A DNA stretch of 64,000 nt, from contig NZ_NBWU01000009.1 of NCBI RefSeq assembly GCF_002514735.1, positions 36,463 to 100,462 on the forward strand. Reading direction: 5' to 3'. This DNA comes from Sediminicola luteus. Its GTDB lineage: Bacteria > Bacteroidota > Bacteroidia > Flavobacteriales > Flavobacteriaceae. Position numbers and translations under genes: made by a program. The notes under the pieces are model-generated. The model was not told the DNA's origin. It saw nothing but the letters and a program-made list of their open reading frames with translations, and made no database searches. Shown piece after piece: positions 16,800 through 24,067 of the stretch (its first letter is position 1; the number at the start of each line of letters is the position of its first letter).

Positions 16800-17666
16800 A
16801 TGAAAGCCCTCAAGCGCCTAGCCCAACAGGAAATATTCTTTTACCCGCGACCATTATGGCGGAATACGTTGTGGGTCTTTTTGGCCGTAATGGCCATAAT
16901 CTTGTTTTTGAATCCGCATAAGATTAAAAGTGTGGAGCAACCCAACCGGGTTTTACTCATGCTGGGGTTTGCCTTGGTGTATGCCCTAGGTTACTTAATA
17001 GCACATGCCTTGTTGGGTAGGAACAAAAAACAATGGATGCGGTTAGAATTCATAGGGGTTTTATCGCTTTCGGCTGTTTTTACGGCCATGGGTATAGTGG
17101 CAATTCGAACTTTTGTTATGCATTACCAAACACCTCCGGAAATTATCTCTGGGAGCCCTTGGACCCCTTTTCAACCATGGCGGTTGTTTTCTATTTGTGC
17201 GATTCATTCGGGCATACAGACCGCCATGAATTACAGCTCTTATCTTTTGTTTCTTAGAAAGATGCTTACTTCTGGGCAAAATGAAATCGATTCGAATAAA
17301 AACAGGCACCAAGTAAACATACATTTTAAGGGAAAAAACAAGAACGAAGCATTAACCTTGGAGGCCTCTCGTTTTTTATACGCCTCTAGTGAAGGACATT
17401 ACGTGAACATCCATTTTATTGATGAAGGCCAAACCAAGAGCAAGTTACTTCGTAATAGCATGAAAAACATCCAATTGCAAACAGTGGCTTCCTCAACGGT
17501 ATATCGCTGTCATAATTCCTATTTGATAAATCTATTACATGCGAAAGCCATAAAGGGTAATAGCAATAAAAGTGTGGTGGTTTTAAACCATGTTACTGAA
17601 AACATTCCGGTTTCCCCTTCTAAATTCGTATCGCTAAAACGATTGGTGATTAATAAAGGCCAATAA
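16800..17666 (+). CDS. Membrane-anchored LytTR-domain transcription regulator (copy 1)
   Basis: A 288-aa protein with about four membrane helices (near 24-42, 48-70, 83-105 and 130-155) and a C-terminal LytTR DNA-binding domain (about 185-285). The LytTR hallmarks are present: FLYASSEGHYVNIHF, RCHNSYLINL and IPVSPSKF. There is no receiver domain, so the signal must come through the membrane part. A clear paralogue lies at 19631, with matching segments such as (G)NKNE, SEGHY, LQTV and (K/R)CH(N/K)SY. A newly recognised small membrane protein gene converges on its 3' end (17725-17838). Possible control partner: see that entry. Target genes unknown. Confidence 0.88.
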   Translation: MKALKRLAQQEIFFYPRPLWRNTLWVFLAVMAIILFLNPHKIKSVEQPNRVLLMLGFALVYALGYLIAHALLGRNKKQWMRLEFIGVLSLSAVFTAMGIVAIRTFVMHYQTPPEIISGSPWTPFQPWRLFSICAIHSGIQTAMNYSSYLLFLRKMLTSGQNEIDSNKNRHQVNIHFKGKNKNEALTLEASRFLYASSEGHYVNIHFIDEGQTKSKLLRNSMKNIQLQTVASSTVYRCHNSYLINLLHAKAIKGNSNKSVVVLNHVTENIPVSPSKFVSLKRLVINKGQ

Positions 17667-17691
17667 AAAACCGCGCCTGGCGTGGCGCGGT
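17665..17691 (-). terminator. Intrinsic terminator facing the minus-strand small gene
   Basis: CCGCGCC (17671-17677) and GGCGCGG (17684-17690) form a stem, extended by A/T. The run of six T follows the stem only when read on the minus strand, so it ends transcripts of the small gene at 17725-17838, 34 bases after that gene's stop codon. On the plus strand no T tract follows. This supports the small gene being expressed. Confidence 0.75.
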
Positions 17692-17724
17692 ATCACCGGG
17701 ACGAAAAGGTACAATCAATCTAAA

Positions 17725-17838
17725 TCAGCAATCATCCTGCTCTCCATAAATGCTATCCTCGGTGTCTTCCAATTGATTCAATAGAAAATTGATCAATAGG
17801 ATTAGGATAAGCAGGTATATCAATATCAAGAACATCAT
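17725..17838 (-). CDS. Small single-pass membrane protein (copy 1), novel
   Basis: A 37-aa ORF. It starts MMFLILIYLLILILLINF, a strong membrane helix, then continues with a short acidic tail rich in Glu and Asp and ending DDC. It is not random: a second ORF at 20515-20637 has the same layout with shared residues at identical positions (Phe3, Leu4, Tyr8, Leu9, Ile13, Ile16, Asn17, Leu20, Glu24) over an ungapped alignment. Each lies on the opposite strand just past the 3' end of a LytTR gene. A dedicated terminator follows. A hairpin AAGCTTG/CAAGCTT (17839-17862) abuts the start codon and may cover the ribosome site. Function unknown: a partner or regulator of the LytTR membrane part is a guess. 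Confidence 0.65.
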   Translation of the reverse strand: MMFLILIYLLILILLINFLLNQLEDTEDSIYGEQDDC

Positions 17839-18090
17839 AAGCTTGTTTTATTGGGCAAGCTTGTGGGGGAAGAAGACCGCCAATTCATGCCGATCCCCCG
17901 ACTTGCCAAACCAAAGTTGAAATGGCCTGCCGGGAAATTCAAAAAGCTTTCATGCCTTTATAAAGAAATCCATTTAAACGAACATAACACCTTCATATCA
18001 TGAGTGTTATAAGTTTCGTGAAATCCCCCATTGGGCATACTTTTGAAAGCTGTTTTTAGTTAAAATCTGTTAATAAGGGAAAAGCCCCCC
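17839..18090. other. Non-coding region upstream of small gene 1
   Basis: No further gene found. It holds the start-proximal hairpin (17839-17862), a stretch GGGGGAAGAAGACCGCC, and a dyad ATAACAC (17984-17990) / GTGTTAT (18004-18010) about 150 bases before the small gene start, a candidate operator. The 3' end of the PD40 gene follows. Confidence 0.4.
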
Positions 18091-19341
18091 TTAACGCGGG
18101 AAATCAAGATTTACAAAATCGTTCTCTTTTTGGGGTAGCCAATTGTCTGGCCCTAGAATCCATTGGATCTGATACGGACGTTCCTTACCTGATCGATTGG
18201 AAGTAAGGTATGCGGTTTGATTCGATACATGTGTTATATAAGCGATATCGTCTTTCGGTGAGTTTATACCTGCACCTAAATTACAGCTTACCCCAACAGT
18301 GGGAAAATTGAGATGCACATATAGATCATATCCCCCAAAGCCCGCATGTCCGTCGGAGGCGAAATACAAAATACCATCGGAGGCTTCGTTCGGATAGATT
18401 TCTTTACCACCAGTGTTTATGGTGCTACCTAAATTCAATGGTTCCCCTATGTTTCCATTTTCCAAAATGGGCGCTTTATACAAATCTAGCTGGCCAAAGC
18501 CACCCGGTCTGTCCGAGGCAAAATATAAATGTCTCCCGTCTACACTCATTTTAGGGTACATATTGGAGTATTCGGGATGCATTAGTACCGGAACAGGGCT
18601 TGACCAATTCCCTTGTTTTGATGGGGCAGTAGCAAAAATCCCGTATTCGAAAGTACCCTTTTGGGTTTCATATGACTTCATAAAATAGGCGGTTTGACCG
18701 TCTTTTGAAAGCGTAAAACTTCCTGCATGCCCTTTTTTATCATTAATGGATGGATTGAGTAAACGAAGGGGCCCCGAATTTTCATCACGCACAGCCAACT
18801 CCATATCCGGGGACCCCTTCTCCAACATACTCAAATAACACACATCATGATTAACATCGGTCAATATGACCGATTCTAATGCGTTCGTCCCTATATCAAA
18901 TGCCCTAATTTCGGCACTAAGACCAATTTCAATTTCCCCTAATTGGTTTAGGGTAGCATAGTCTAAATTCGGGAATAAAGCTTCGATTTGGTGTTTTATT
19001 TCCCAAGACTGTTGTTCCTGCCCCAAAATTTCCAAGCTTCGCAACATACGCACCAAGGGCATTAGACCGTAGTTATTGGTATGCCCATGCCATTGGGTGT
19101 ACCACTTACAGGCCATTTCGTATTCTTGCAACCAAAAATGCATATTGGCCATTCTCATATATGCCGTTGAGCTCTTTAACCCTAATTGAATCAACTGATT
19201 TAGGTGTTGGATCTCATTTTTAAGGTTTTGGTTAGGGTGTTGCCCAAAACTGGCATTTTGCGAGCTTAGCTGCCATGGCCACATGACCACAAATACCAAA
19301 ATGGAAAACAGCAACTTTCTTATTTTGAATACGCTTATCAT
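18091..19341 (-). CDS. Exported PD40/WD40-like beta-propeller protein with N-terminal helical repeats
   Basis: A 416-aa protein. The Met at 19341 is chosen because it places a proper signal peptide first (KIRKLLFSILVFVVMWPWQLSSQ). Residues about 30-130 are TPR-like helices (TAYMRMANMHFWLQEYEMACKWY). Residues about 200-390 hold PD40 repeats: YPKMSVDGRHLYFASDRPGGFGQLDLY and YPNEASDGILYFASDGHAGFGGYDLY. This order (TPR, then PD40) matches the first half of the OmpA-type T9SS/gliding-associated proteins of Flavobacteriia, but the OmpA peptidoglycan-binding domain is missing here. Sits between the two LytTR genes, on the opposite strand; a role as target or sensor of those regulators is plausible but unproven. 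Confidence 0.78.
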   Translation of the reverse strand: MISVFKIRKLLFSILVFVVMWPWQLSSQNASFGQHPNQNLKNEIQHLNQLIQLGLKSSTAYMRMANMHFWLQEYEMACKWYTQWHGHTNNYGLMPLVRMLRSLEILGQEQQSWEIKHQIEALFPNLDYATLNQLGEIEIGLSAEIRAFDIGTNALESVILTDVNHDVCYLSMLEKGSPDMELAVRDENSGPLRLLNPSINDKKGHAGSFTLSKDGQTAYFMKSYETQKGTFEYGIFATAPSKQGNWSSPVPVLMHPEYSNMYPKMSVDGRHLYFASDRPGGFGQLDLYKAPILENGNIGEPLNLGSTINTGGKEIYPNEASDGILYFASDGHAGFGGYDLYVHLNFPTVGVSCNLGAGINSPKDDIAYITHVSNQTAYLTSNRSGKERPYQIQWILGPDNWLPQKENDFVNLDFPR

Positions 19342-19630
19342 AGGTGGTTTATTTGGGTTCCAAACGGAATAGGCAGCAAAATTCAAATGTTGGGTGCATT
19401 CCTCAAAACTATTTTCAACTACACCATAACTATATCATAAAAACCATTCTTTTTACCAGTATTACAGCAGCTTACACCATTTATGAAACATTGATGTTTT
19501 CATGTATTTGCTGCTATTATCAAAATTTTCGTGATAATTATCTTACTTACTGCTTAGTATGAAATCCTACATCATTTCCGTTTCGTTTTTCGTATTTTAA
19601 TCGGGAACGGAAAATTGATCAAACGCATTT

Positions 19631-20509
19631 ATGTTACATCAAATAAAGGCTTACTTATCGTATGAAATATTTTTCCATACGGGAAATCTATGGAGAAGCA
19701 GTCTTTGGATCGGTGGTATGCTATTCTTACTCATGTTCACTTTAGAGCCGCATAGTTTTGACCAGTTGCCTTTTTCGCATCAGTTACGGGCGGCCCTCAT
19801 GAATATATGGCCTTTTATGCTGGGGTATATATTGGCTTGTACCCTGTATCGGAGGGATGCCAAAAATTGGAAACGCTGGCATCACTACATTCTTATCGTC
19901 ATTGGAACCCTGATTACTACAGCCTTGTTGGTGCTGTCTAATTCTATGCTAAATGGTTTTATGGTGGCAAACGGCTACGATTTTGACCCCTATCTAACGA
20001 TTAGACCAAGAAGTGTCTTGGTTACCTTAATGCTGAATGCCGCCCTTTTCACTTCATTGAATTATGCCAAATACCTCTCTTTTTTAAAGAAAAAGCTAAA
20101 CAAAAACATAAATGCCAAATTGAATGCGAATATCGAAAACGATGTACAGGATGTGTATTTACGTGGTCGGAATAAAAACGAAATACTACGCATACCTTCC
20201 CATAGGCTAATTTGTTTGAAAAGTGAAGGGCATTATATCAAAATCGTACACTTGGCAGGAGAAAAACAGGAGTTAAAAATTACGGTATTCCGAAATACAC
20301 TTAAAGAAATGGAGCTACAGACCGTTACCTTACCCAGCGCCTTTAAGTGCCATAAATCGTATATCATCAATTTGAACATGGTTCGCAGTATTCGGGGCAA
20401 GGCCCAACAGTCATACCTATACTTAAGACATCTAGATGACCCCATACCCATTTCTCCTGCCAAAATCGGTGTGCTACGCAAATATGTTGAAATGCGAAAA
20501 GTAGGCTAA
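19631..20509 (+). CDS. Membrane-anchored LytTR-domain transcription regulator (copy 2)
   Basis: A 292-aa paralogue of the protein at 16800: four membrane helices (about 25-42, 52-72, 85-107 and 128-150) and a LytTR domain (about 190-288). Hallmarks: LICLKSEGHYIKIVHL, KCHKSYIINLNMV, and IPISPAKI. No receiver domain. The region upstream is 290 bases, AT-rich, and shared with the PD40 gene; I could not find paired LytTR boxes by eye. A small membrane protein gene converges on its 3' end with a 5-base gap. Confidence 0.88.
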   Translation: MLHQIKAYLSYEIFFHTGNLWRSSLWIGGMLFLLMFTLEPHSFDQLPFSHQLRAALMNIWPFMLGYILACTLYRRDAKNWKRWHHYILIVIGTLITTALLVLSNSMLNGFMVANGYDFDPYLTIRPRSVLVTLMLNAALFTSLNYAKYLSFLKKKLNKNINAKLNANIENDVQDVYLRGRNKNEILRIPSHRLICLKSEGHYIKIVHLAGEKQELKITVFRNTLKEMELQTVTLPSAFKCHKSYIINLNMVRSIRGKAQQSYLYLRHLDDPIPISPAKIGVLRKYVEMRKVG

Positions 20510-20514
20510 GGTCT

Positions 20515-20637
20515 CTATTTTGAATGAGAGCTTTCCTCGTTGTCGAACACTTCTTCCTTAGACTTTTCGTAGTAGTGTAATCCAGTATTTATCGCGATGA
20601 TAACCAAGAATAGATACGCAATGGATAAAAACACCAT
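20515..20637 (-). CDS. Small single-pass membrane protein (copy 2), novel
   Basis: A 40-aa ORF starting MVFLSIAYLFLVIIAIN, a single membrane helix, followed by a charged tail (KSKEEVFDNEESS). It aligns without gaps to the 37-aa ORF at 17725-17838 and has the same genomic position, opposite-strand and at the 3' end of a LytTR gene. The repeated gene order and matched residues argue for a real gene family. It ends 5 bases from the LytTR stop, and no terminator follows, so its transcript would run antisense into the LytTR coding region. Confidence 0.65.
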   Translation of the reverse strand: MVFLSIAYLFLVIIAINTGLHYYEKSKEEVFDNEESSHSK

Positions 20638-20802
20638 AATGTTCGGATTTGTTTTAAAACCCAAATATCATGGTAACCAAATAGTCTATAAAAATCTTTT
20701 CATTTAGCTGTATAGCATTTCATAAGAAACAACTTACCACTCTATATTTGTGTAAGTTACCTCGCAAATGAAAATACATCAATCTCACAAAAGACACAGA
20801 AA

Positions 20803-21981
20803 TCAGCCGTCCTTTCTATAGATTTTGGTTAGCTCAAAAACGGCATTCAATATATCGGCTTCCACTTGATCAAAGGCCAGCCCTCTTCTATTAAGAACCA
20901 CCTCGGCTACTTCAAAAGCTTTTTTCGGTAAATAGGTCGTGAATCCAGCGGCACCACCCCAGCTAAAACTGGGCACAAAATTACGCGGGAAGCCGGTTCC
21001 GAATATATTGGTATTCACCCCAATAACGGTACCGGTATTGAACATGGTATTGATACCACATTTCGAATGATCGCCCATCATTAGGCCACAAAACTGTAGC
21101 CCTGTTTTGGTAAAACGACCGCTGCCGTAGTCCCAAAGTTTAACTTCGGCATAATTGTTTTTCAAATTCGAAGTATTGCTATCGGCGCCTATGTTGCACC
21201 ATTCGCCTAAGACCGAGTTGCCCAAATAACCTTCATGCCCTTTACTGGAATTGCCAAATATCACAGCATTGTTTACTTCACCAGAGACCTTAGAATTGGG
21301 CCCAAAAGTAGTAGGACCATATATTTTAGCCCCCATTTTAATAATGCTACCTTCGCCCAAGGCAAATGGTCCGCGGATAAAACTGCCTTCCATGATCAAG
21401 GTGTCTTTACCGATATAAATAGGTCCGGTCTTAGTATTTAATACGGTACATTCGATATCAGCCCCTTCTTCGACAAACAAAGGGCCATCGCCAATTACGG
21501 TATTGGTATCGGATATTTTGGCACTGGTTCGGCCATGGGTCAACAATTCAAAGTCTAAAGCTAGGGCTTCCCCATTTTTGGCGAATATATCCCAGGTATG
21601 ATCTACCGACAAAAGGGGTTCGGTATACGCTATTCGCTCTAATGAATCTAATTGGGTTTCATCTAATAGTTCTTGGGCAACATAGGCCAACAGCCTATCC
21701 CCCATCCATAACCCCTGGCCATTTTCTAACCTTTTAACAGTAGACAAAAGGGCTTCGGTAGGTATAAGGCAACCATTTACAAAATGATTGGATTCTTCTT
21801 GGTTAATGGGATACTTTACAGAAAGATAGTCCGCTGTGGCATGTGATACCGAACAGCCTGTAGTATGTTGCCATTTTTCGGTAATGGTCATAATGCCAAT
21901 ACGTATCTCAGCAACCGGACGTGTATAGGTAAACGGCAAAAGTGCCTGACGTTCAACACCATCAAACAAAATGATATTCAT
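20803..21981 (-). CDS. GlmU-family protein: nucleotidyltransferase-like with left-handed beta-helix
   Basis: A 392-aa cytoplasmic protein. The N-terminal half begins MNIILFDGVERQALLPFTYTRPVAEIRIG, a variant without the usual GxGTR nucleotide-binding loop. The C-terminal half has hexapeptide repeats (GDGPLFVEEGADIE, YIGKDTLIMEG, GEGSIIKMGAKIYGPT), the left-handed beta-helix of acyl- and nucleotidyltransferases. Known in Bacteroidota as GlmU-family or sugar-nucleotidyltransferase-like proteins; the substrate is unknown and the missing loop casts doubt on uridylyltransferase activity. Downstream of rpmE2 on the same strand, separated by a terminator. Confidence 0.75.
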   Translation of the reverse strand: MNIILFDGVERQALLPFTYTRPVAEIRIGIMTITEKWQHTTGCSVSHATADYLSVKYPINQEESNHFVNGCLIPTEALLSTVKRLENGQGLWMGDRLLAYVAQELLDETQLDSLERIAYTEPLLSVDHTWDIFAKNGEALALDFELLTHGRTSAKISDTNTVIGDGPLFVEEGADIECTVLNTKTGPIYIGKDTLIMEGSFIRGPFALGEGSIIKMGAKIYGPTTFGPNSKVSGEVNNAVIFGNSSKGHEGYLGNSVLGEWCNIGADSNTSNLKNNYAEVKLWDYGSGRFTKTGLQFCGLMMGDHSKCGINTMFNTGTVIGVNTNIFGTGFPRNFVPSFSWGGAAGFTTYLPKKAFEVAEVVLNRRGLAFDQVEADILNAVFELTKIYRKDG

Positions 21982-22002
21982 ACCTTAAATTTTAGCCAAA
22001 AT

Positions 22003-22032
22003 AAAAAAGTCACGCCCTAGGGACGTGACTTA
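22003..22032 (-). terminator. Terminator of rpmE2
   Basis: On the minus strand AAGTCACG and CGTGACTT (22024-22031, 22007-22014) form a stem around CCCTAGGG, followed by a T6 tract. Confidence 0.8.
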
Positions 22033-22052
22033 AAAACAAAAATATCGTTATT

Positions 22053-22307
22053 TTATTGTTTGCTGAACTTCTTGTATTTGTTCTTGAACTTGTCAATACG
22101 ACCAGCAGTGTCGATAAGTTTAGACTTACCGGTATAGAACGGATGCGAAGTTCTTGAGATTTCCATCTTTACCAATGGGTATTCAACCCCATCCACTTCC
22201 AAGGTCTCTTTGGTATCGGCGGTAGACTTGGTAATAAACACATCATCATTGGACATATCCTTAAAGGCTACCAATCTATAGTTTTCTGGGTGAATTCCTT
22301 TTTTCAT
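22053..22307 (-). CDS. rpmE2: 50S ribosomal protein L31, type B (zinc-free)
   Basis: An 84-aa protein with the L31 core [19 protein letters not shown], then FITKSTA and [13 protein letters not shown]. The CxxC pairs that bind zinc in type A L31 are absent, so this is the type B paralogue, which in other bacteria replaces the zinc form when zinc is scarce. No zur-box-like repeat is obvious in the leader. A TAAATTTG box lies 39 bases upstream. Confidence 0.95.
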   Translation of the reverse strand: MKKGIHPENYRLVAFKDMSNDDVFITKSTADTKETLEVDGVEYPLVKMEISRTSHPFYTGKSKLIDTAGRIDKFKNKYKKFSKQ

Positions 22308-22345
22308 TAGTATATAAAGTTTTGTACTTCTAAAATTTCAGAGTG

Positions 22346-22353
22346 CAAATTTA
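22346..22353 (-). promoter_or_regulatory. -7 box of rpmE2
   Basis: TAAATTTG on the minus strand matches TAnnTTTG 39 bases before the start. The -33 element is not clear. Confidence 0.5.
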
Positions 22354-22477
22354 ATGTTTTTTTCTTTACCTCCTAATAGTGGGCAAAAAATAATTAGTTC
22401 TTATGGGAGGTGTAACAAATATATGGCGATCACTACTAATCATATCGAAAATCAACTTATATAAATAATCAACTATT

Positions 22478-23002
22478 ATGGAAGAAAATCAAATCAAACC
22501 AGGAAAGTTCTCGTGGACTTATGGTTTAATCACCGGTATGGCCAGTGTAATACTAGGTGCCATGCTTTACTTTGCCGACATGGCCTATGAACAGCGCTGG
22601 GAAGTAACAGTGCTAGGGCTACTTATTTTAACTGCAGGTGTTGTACTTGGCATACTCAGCTTTAAAAAAGCGAATGGCGGCTTTCTTAAGTTGGCACAAG
22701 CCCTGAAATTAGGAGCGGGAATTGGTGCTGTTGCAGCTCTTTTGGGAATTGTTTGGCATTTGCTTTTAACCAACGTAATCGAACCTGATTTTATCGATAA
22801 TGTAATGGCCTTTCAAAAAGCCAAAATTTTAAAGGAAAACCCGGGTATGGATGTTGCCCAATTGGATAAGGGTATGGAGATGCAAAAAAGCATTATGGCC
22901 TATGCCACTTATCCGGTAATGATTATTTTCAACGTTATTGTTGGTCTAATCATTGGTTTGATCGCCGGACTGATTACAAAAAAAGAACCGGACACCTATT
23001 AA
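22478..23002 (+). CDS. DUF4199 family membrane protein
   Basis: A 174-aa integral membrane protein with four helices (about 14-33, 42-60, 73-95 and 147-168) and a loop of about 45 residues rich in Lys, Met and Glu between helices three and four. The opening SWTYGLITGMASVILG and GLLILTAGVVLGI fit DUF4199, common in Bacteroidota; no function is known. It ends 39 bases before the glycosyltransferase gene. Confidence 0.75.
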   Translation: MEENQIKPGKFSWTYGLITGMASVILGAMLYFADMAYEQRWEVTVLGLLILTAGVVLGILSFKKANGGFLKLAQALKLGAGIGAVAALLGIVWHLLLTNVIEPDFIDNVMAFQKAKILKENPGMDVAQLDKGMEMQKSIMAYATYPVMIIFNVIVGLIIGLIAGLITKKEPDTY

Positions 23003-23012
23003 AAGAATATTG

Positions 23013-23020
23013 TACTTTTG
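23013..23020 (+). promoter_or_regulatory. -7 box upstream of the glycosyltransferase gene
   Basis: TACTTTTG matches TAnnTTTG. It contains a TTG (23018) that looks like a start codon in the same frame; the ATG at 23042 is the better start. Confidence 0.5.
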
Positions 23021-23041
23021 GATTACAATCCAAAGTATCCT

Positions 23042-24016
23042 ATGGATCTATCGATAGTAATCCCATTATTAAACGAAAGGGAATCTTTAGTAGAACTCCA
23101 CGATTGGATCGTATCGGTGATGCGATCCAATCGTTTTTTATATGAAATTCTCTTTATAGACGACGGCAGCACCGATGGGTCTTGGGAAACGATTGAAACA
23201 CTTTCGGCCCAAAACCCCAATGTAAAAGGGGTCCGTTTTTTACGTAATTACGGTAAATCTCAGGCCTTACATGCCGGGTTCGCTCGGGTTAGCGGCGATG
23301 TGATCATTACCATGGATGCCGATCTACAAGACAATCCGGAAGAGATTCCCGAACTCTATCGCCTAATCACGGAAGAAGGTTTTGATTTAATCTCGGGCTG
23401 GAAAAAGAAACGATACGACCCAATTTTAGGGAAAAACCTGCCTTCCAAACTATTTAATTGGGCCGCCCGGAAAACCTCAGGGGTAAAACTTCACGACTTT
23501 AATTGTGGCCTTAAAGCCTACCGCGCCGATGTAGTGAAGTATATTGAGGTTCGGGGCGAAATGCATCGCTATATTCCCGTTTTGGCCAAGAACGCGGGCT
23601 TTGCCAAGATCAGCGAAATGGAAGTTAGGCATCAGGCCCGTAAATTCGGCAAGACCAAATTCGGGGCCGAACGTTTTATCAATGGTTTTCTCGATCTGAT
23701 CACCATTTGGTTCGTTTCCAAATTCGGTAAAAGACCCATGCACTTATTCGGGGCCTTGGGGGTTTTAATGTTTATAATCGGTTTTGGATTTTCGGCCTAT
23801 TTGGGCATAGACAAGCTCTTTTTGAACCCTACGGGCAGATTGATTACCGAACGCCCCGAGTTTTTTATAGCCCTTACGGCCATGTTGATTGGTACCCAAC
23901 TGTTCTTGGCCGGATTCTTGGGGGAAATCGTGGTACGCTCCAGAACCCATGAGAAACGTTATGAAATTGCCCAGGAAATTTTCCCTGAGCAAGCGATTTC
24001 TACAATAAATACCTAA
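23042..24016 (+). CDS. Family 2 glycosyltransferase, polyprenyl-phosphate type, with two membrane helices
   Basis: A 324-aa membrane enzyme that probably moves a sugar from a nucleotide donor to undecaprenyl phosphate or another acceptor. The GT-A domain begins MDLSIVIPLLNERESL. It has DDGSTDGSW and the donor-binding DADLQDNPEE; the acceptor motif HDFNCGLKAYRADV is typical of DPM1/GtrB-like enzymes. Two helices close the protein (about 233-258 and 275-298). The start at 23042 puts Met right before the first beta strand; eight residues before it overlap a promoter box. Acceptor unknown. Confidence 0.88.
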   Translation: MDLSIVIPLLNERESLVELHDWIVSVMRSNRFLYEILFIDDGSTDGSWETIETLSAQNPNVKGVRFLRNYGKSQALHAGFARVSGDVIITMDADLQDNPEEIPELYRLITEEGFDLISGWKKKRYDPILGKNLPSKLFNWAARKTSGVKLHDFNCGLKAYRADVVKYIEVRGEMHRYIPVLAKNAGFAKISEMEVRHQARKFGKTKFGAERFINGFLDLITIWFVSKFGKRPMHLFGALGVLMFIIGFGFSAYLGIDKLFLNPTGRLITERPEFFIALTAMLIGTQLFLAGFLGEIVVRSRTHEKRYEIAQEIFPEQAISTINT

Positions 24017-24067
24017 CCCAAACGTAATATTGCTTATAGACGATTTGTCTACCATAAATCAGCACAA

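Noticed and set aside
19342..19630. Paired LytTR binding boxes in the PD40/LytTR intergenic region
   Set aside because: Searched by eye for two direct repeats about 10-13 bases apart; none convincing in this AT-rich stretch.
20743..20821. TATATTTG box followed by a 17-codon plus-strand ORF (ATG 20768)
   Set aside because: Very short, runs into the 3' end of the GlmU-like gene, no paralogue and no conserved feature; the box may be chance.
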